Assembly (NCBI GenBank): GCA_025998595.1
Contig: BNWE01000009.1
Span: 1-26,685 of the forward strand
Origin: Alphaproteobacteria bacterium
Lineage (GTDB): Bacteria > Pseudomonadota > Alphaproteobacteria > UBA3830
Length of the DNA stretch: 26,685 nucleotides
Direction: 5' to 3'
The notes under the pieces are model-generated. The model had not been told where the DNA came from and did not search any database. It saw only the letters and a program-made list of their open reading frames with translations. Of the stretch, positions 23,606 through 26,685 are shown in pieces. The position numbers and the translations under genes are program-made. Each line of letters begins with the position of its first letter. The stretch's first letter is position 1.

Positions 23606-25561
23606 ATGAAAAAAAACATATACATGATAAAAATAGCCATATGTGCTTTGTCAATGGTGACAGTAGCGTCATTGGAGGCGATGAAACAAGATGGCAGGTA
23701 TCAGCGATCATCGATCGAGCGAGCCCCACTCACTACCTTCAGCTTAAATGCAAGATTGCATAGGGCAACCGTAGATGGGGACATTGAACGTGTCAAGGCT
23801 CTTCTTGCTATCGGAGTTGATGTAAACGCAAAATTCAACATGACCGAAAAAGACGTCGTTGGCGACCTTACGCCTTTGCATTTAGCCACCCTCTATAAAC
23901 ATCCTGAAATAGTCAAATTTTTTGTGGACAACAAAAAAGTCGATACAAACGCGAGGTTTGCCTATAATGTTACAGCTCTACATTTGGCAGCTAAGCTTAA
24001 TCAGGCGGAAATTGTTAAGCTTCTCGTTGCTGACAACAGAGTCGACGTGAATGCCAAATGTGACGACAACGTGTATGCTTATACATCTTTGCATATTGCT
24101 GCCGAAGAAGATGATGGCTATGACATTGCAAAACTTCTTCTGAGCAAAGGTAGGATCGAAGTAGATGCAAAAGATACAAGCGGCAATACTCCATTGATTT
24201 TGGCAGTTATCCATAAGCATCCAGATACAGAAGGACTTCTTCTAGCTAAAGGAGCCGATGTAAACGCAAAAAATAATGAGGGTAACACACCGTTACATTA
24301 CGCAGCAGCTGTGAAGGCTCCCCTTGACATTATTGAACTTCTTCTGAGCAAAAGTAGGATCGAAGTAAATGCAAAAAACATGAGCGGCGTTACTCCGCTG
24401 TTCTTGGCAATTTGCAATGGATATCCTGAAATGGCTGAGCTTCTTCTGAAAAAAAGAGAAATCGAAATAAATGAAAAATTCATCAATGACTTTACAGCTT
24501 TGCATTTGGCCATTGAGCTGGATCAGCCCAAAATTGTCAAACTTCTCCTGAATAAAGGAGCCGACGTAAACGCAAAAAACAATGAGGGTAACACATCATT
24601 ACATTACGCAGCAGCTGGGAAGATCCCATTTGACATTATTGAACTTCTTTTGAGCAAAAGTAGGATCGAAGTAAATGCAAAAAACACGAGCGGCATTACT
24701 CCGCTGTTCTTGGCAATTTGCAGTGGACATCCTGGAATAGCTGAGCTTCTCCTGAATAAAGGAGCCGATGTAAATGCAAAATTCACCAATGACTTTACAG
24801 CTTTACACATGGCCATCGAGTTGGATCAGCCAAAAATCATCGAACTTCTCCTGAATAAAGGAGCAGATGTAAATGCAAAATTCACCAATGGCGACGTAAA
24901 AATGTTAGCTTTACATATGGCCATTGCGCAGAAACGGCCCAAAATTGTCGAGCTTCTCTTGAGTGCAGCCAATATCAAAGTAGACGAAAGAATCACTCAC
25001 GATGCCACCAGTACCACTGTTACGGCTTTGCATTTGGCCATTGCGCAAAAACAACCAAAATTTGTCGAATTTCTTCTGGATAAAGGAGCGGATGTAAACG
25101 CAAAATGCATTAATGACAATGGACGTGCCATCACAGCTTTAGAAGAAGCAATTAAACTTAAGCAAATGGAAATAGTACAGCTTCTTCTGAACAAAAACGC
25201 CAATGTAAATATAACGGACATTAACGGGCAAACTCCATTACATATTGCAGCCATCACTGGTGACATTGAACTTGTCAAGCTTATTCTGAAACAAAAAGAT
25301 GTAGACGTAAATCTAATCGACGCTGAATGTAGAACACCATTGCATCGGGCAACTGATGGCGGACACACCGAGATTGTCAAGTCGTTTTTGGACAAAAAAG
25401 CAATAACAAATATCAAGGACATCTATAAGAAAACACCGTTGGAATTGGCAGAGGAGAAGGGGCTTAAGGATATTATAGAAATTTTCAAGCCAACAACAAA
25501 CACTGGATTTTGGGGGGGGGTAATTGGAATTTGGAAAAAGATAACTCAATTCTTTGCCTAA
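23606..25561 (+). CDS. Secreted ankyrin-repeat protein (candidate effector)
   Basis: 651 residues from the ATG with a GGGGTGA ribosome binding site (the frame is open 14 codons upstream, but that lies at the promoter). An N-terminal signal sequence (about 1-25, IAICALSMVTVASLEA) is followed by roughly 16 ankyrin repeats (about 33-34 residues each, consensus xTALHLAIxxxxxxIVxLLLxKGADVNAK) from about 35 to 620, and a short C-terminal hydrophobic tail FWGGVIGIWKKITQFFA. Ankyrin arrays mediate protein-protein contact; in intracellular bacteria many are effectors, but the target is unknown. Two DNA blocks of 306 bp (24251 and 24557 onward), three repeats each, are tandem duplicates. A truncated paralogue lies downstream at 25801. 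Confidence 0.9.
   Translation: MKKNIYMIKIAICALSMVTVASLEAMKQDGRYQRSSIERAPLTTFSLNARLHRATVDGDIERVKALLAIGVDVNAKFNMTEKDVVGDLTPLHLATLYKHPEIVKFFVDNKKVDTNARFAYNVTALHLAAKLNQAEIVKLLVADNRVDVNAKCDDNVYAYTSLHIAAEEDDGYDIAKLLLSKGRIEVDAKDTSGNTPLILAVIHKHPDTEGLLLAKGADVNAKNNEGNTPLHYAAAVKAPLDIIELLLSKSRIEVNAKNMSGVTPLFLAICNGYPEMAELLLKKREIEINEKFINDFTALHLAIELDQPKIVKLLLNKGADVNAKNNEGNTSLHYAAAGKIPFDIIELLLSKSRIEVNAKNTSGITPLFLAICSGHPGIAELLLNKGADVNAKFTNDFTALHMAIELDQPKIIELLLNKGADVNAKFTNGDVKMLALHMAIAQKRPKIVELLLSAANIKVDERITHDATSTTVTALHLAIAQKQPKFVEFLLDKGADVNAKCINDNGRAITALEEAIKLKQMEIVQLLLNKNANVNITDINGQTPLHIAAITGDIELVKLILKQKDVDVNLIDAECRTPLHRATDGGHTEIVKSFLDKKAITNIKDIYKKTPLELAEEKGLKDIIEIFKPTTNTGFWGGVIGIWKKITQFFA
24251..24862 (+). 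repeat. 306-bp tandem duplication inside the ankyrin gene
   Basis: The block beginning GGAGCCGATG at 24251 recurs at 24557, in frame (102 codons, three ankyrin repeats), with scattered differences, mostly silent or conservative. It shows recent expansion of the array by unequal recombination. Confidence 0.8.
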
Positions 25562-25675
25562 GCTGGCTCTGTCCTGAACGCATTGCAAAATACTGTAGTA
25601 TTCGATGAAGTGGCCAATTGTCAGATTGCTCTTTTTTGTTATCGCGCATCTTTCGACTCTTCTGAAAATACTAAT

Positions 25676-25711
25676 ATGCGCAGACAAGATAAGTGCGCAT
25701 TATTTATTTAT
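25676..25711 (+). terminator. Rho-independent terminator downstream of the ankyrin gene
   Basis: A perfect 7-bp stem ATGCGCA (25676-25682) with TGCGCAT (25694-25700) around an 11-base loop, followed by a T-rich tract TATTTATTTATTTTTT. It lies about 115 bases after the stop. Confidence 0.6.
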
Positions 25712-25736
25712 TTTTTAATAAAAGCGCTTTAAATTT

Positions 25737-25768
25737 TTGACTTTTGTTCGCAATTGTAGCACTATACT
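25737..25768 (+). promoter_or_regulatory. Weakened promoter of the ankyrin pseudogene
   Basis: TTGACT (25737-25742) with CACTAT at 17 bases or TATACT (25763-25768) at 20 bases. It corresponds in position to the consensus promoter of the full-length gene, and both are followed by TAGGTTTTAAA. The -10/spacing has decayed. Confidence 0.5.
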
Positions 25769-25800
25769 TAATAGGTTTTAAAACATAGGAGAATATTATA

Positions 25801-26030
25801 ATGAAAAAAACCATATACGTGATAAAAATGGCTATTTTCGCACTGTCAACGGTGACTGTTGCATCGTTGGGAGCTATGGAACAAGATGACAATAATTTGC
25901 AATTGGTCGAGCGAGAAAAATCGTCACCACCAACTTGAATGTAGAGTTACATAAGGCAACTGAAGATGGAAACGTTAAAAATATCGAGGCTCTTCTGGCT
26001 AAAGGAGCTGATGTAAACGTACGAAGTGAT
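25801..26030 (+). pseudogene. Frameshifted and truncated ankyrin-gene paralogue
   Basis: The first codons repeat the signal sequence of the full gene (MKKTIYVIKMAIFALSTVTVASLGAMEQ) behind a good AGGAG site. A one-base change near 25910-25922 shifts the frame, and the original frame stops after 45 codons (TGA 25936-25938). In the shifted frame homology continues (ELHKATEDGNVKNIEALLAKGADVN) through one ankyrin repeat to about 26030. Beyond that the sequence is unrelated. It is a duplicate of the upstream gene cut by a rearrangement. Confidence 0.88.
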
Positions 26031-26180
26031 GTACGCTGGGCATTAAAGCTTTTCGAATCAACATGATCGCCGTGATGTTGTAAGGAATCGTGCCCAAATA
26101 ATGTGGACAAATAACATCTGGAATGAAGCTGCCGCGCTTCATCTATACGAGAATGATGAGTCCAGTTTACTTGGTAACAA

Positions 26181-26576
26181 TTCCTTAGACAATATCCTGA
26201 TAAATGTCGCAAACGAGGATTCATAACGTTGATCAAACCAAGTCCAGAGTGGTAAAAGAGACATAGAGAAAACATACGGAAGATGATCAAGAATGTGGCA
26301 GCTGCAACTCAGGAACAATTAATCAAATTGCTTAATCCGATAATTCGTGGATGGGCTAACTATTACAAAAGCCAAGTTGCAAGGAAAGTATTCGAAAATA
26401 TCGACCACTGTATGTTTCAAATGCTCTGGAAATGGGCACGGTGGAGACATCCGACCAAAGGTCTGGAATAGATAAAACGCAAGTACTTCGGGCAATATAA
26501 GCGTAACAAGTGGAGATTCATGACCCACAACGTGGAAATGTTAGTCATTCACTCTGACAGGCCCATTCAACACTGA
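26181..26576 (+). pseudogene. Group II intron reverse transcriptase/maturase, C-terminal remnant
   Basis: In one frame: FLRQYPDKCRKRGFITLIKPSP, then after a stop (TAA 26253-26255) KRHRENIRKMIKNV, LIKLLNPIIRGWANYYKSQV, and FENIDHCMFQMLWKWARWRHP, then a second stop (TAG 26469-26471) and IKRKYFGQYKRNKWRF. This is domain X (maturase, GIIM) of a group II intron-encoded protein. The reverse transcriptase domain is missing and two stops interrupt it, so it is dead. A possible start of a shorter frame is at 26283. No domain V/VI was found after it up to the window end. Confidence 0.9.
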
Positions 26577-26685
26577 AGTGCATCAAGTAGCGACCTAAAA
26601 AAAGAGCGTTTTTGTGGATTTGGGCAAAAAAAGTAGTGAAAAAGCCACGTGAAGAAGTTAATCTCGAGTTAGTTTAAATAAAGAG
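26577..26685. other. Window end, nothing recognised
   Basis: About 110 bases after the maturase remnant with A-rich runs and no gene or clear structure. Confidence 0.3.

Noticed and set aside
24251..25400. Regularly spaced repeats suggestive of a CRISPR array
   Set aside because: They are in-frame ankyrin codons with a period of about 102 bases or multiples, not short direct repeats with unique spacers; no cas genes.

Overview
The window looks like a low-GC alphaproteobacterium with a host-associated, probably intracellular lifestyle (Holosporales/Rickettsiales-like); this placement is an inference from gene content. The alphaproteobacterial signs are the orders hflK-hflC-degP and ftsQ-ftsA-ftsZ and a short Flp-type pilin. 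The host-associated signs are a secreted ankyrin-repeat protein, an Rpn-type (PD-(D/E)XK transposase-like) gene, a cyclodipeptide synthase, and decaying mobile DNA: an internally deleted IS481-like element and group II intron remnants.

Layout. 1-4567, minus strand: an envelope quality-control operon hflK-hflC-degP ending in miaA. 4711-7701, minus: a tight three-gene operon (inositol-monophosphatase-like phosphatase, TIM-barrel isomerase-like protein, PseC-like aminotransferase) behind a near-consensus promoter; it looks like a small amino-sugar or aminocyclitol route. 8001-8162, minus: a 53-residue Flp-family pilin that is easy to miss. 8402-10470, plus: grpE, rplU-rpmA and a single-RRM glycine-rich RNA-binding protein with a strong terminator. 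10755-12996, plus: the most interesting part, a tRNA-dependent cyclodipeptide synthase (AlbC family) followed 43 bp later by a soluble PAS hybrid histidine kinase. 13174-14123: tRNA-Asn followed by a mevalonate-kinase-like GHMP kinase that has no visible ribosome binding site.

14124-14660 is a scar: an inverted-repeat element and a truncated polysaccharide-deacetylase-like gene. 14667-18211, minus: ftsQ-ftsA-ftsZ. Upstream of ftsQ the expected ddl/murB genes are missing and are replaced by an Rpn-type gene whose last 83 codons are tandemly duplicated (18346-19458). 19829-20586 is the IS481-like element; it abuts what looks like the 3' end (domain V/VI) of a group II intron. 20765-22938, plus: a divergent usher-like outer-membrane beta-barrel protein and a small lipoprotein. 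23545-25711: the ankyrin-repeat gene with a consensus promoter and a terminator. A frameshifted, truncated paralogue (25801-26030) runs into a decayed group II intron maturase (26181-26576).

Housekeeping blocks are intact, while the junctions between them carry the mobile and accessory genes. Functional links between genes (for example the synthase signalling to the kinase) are hypotheses from adjacency.
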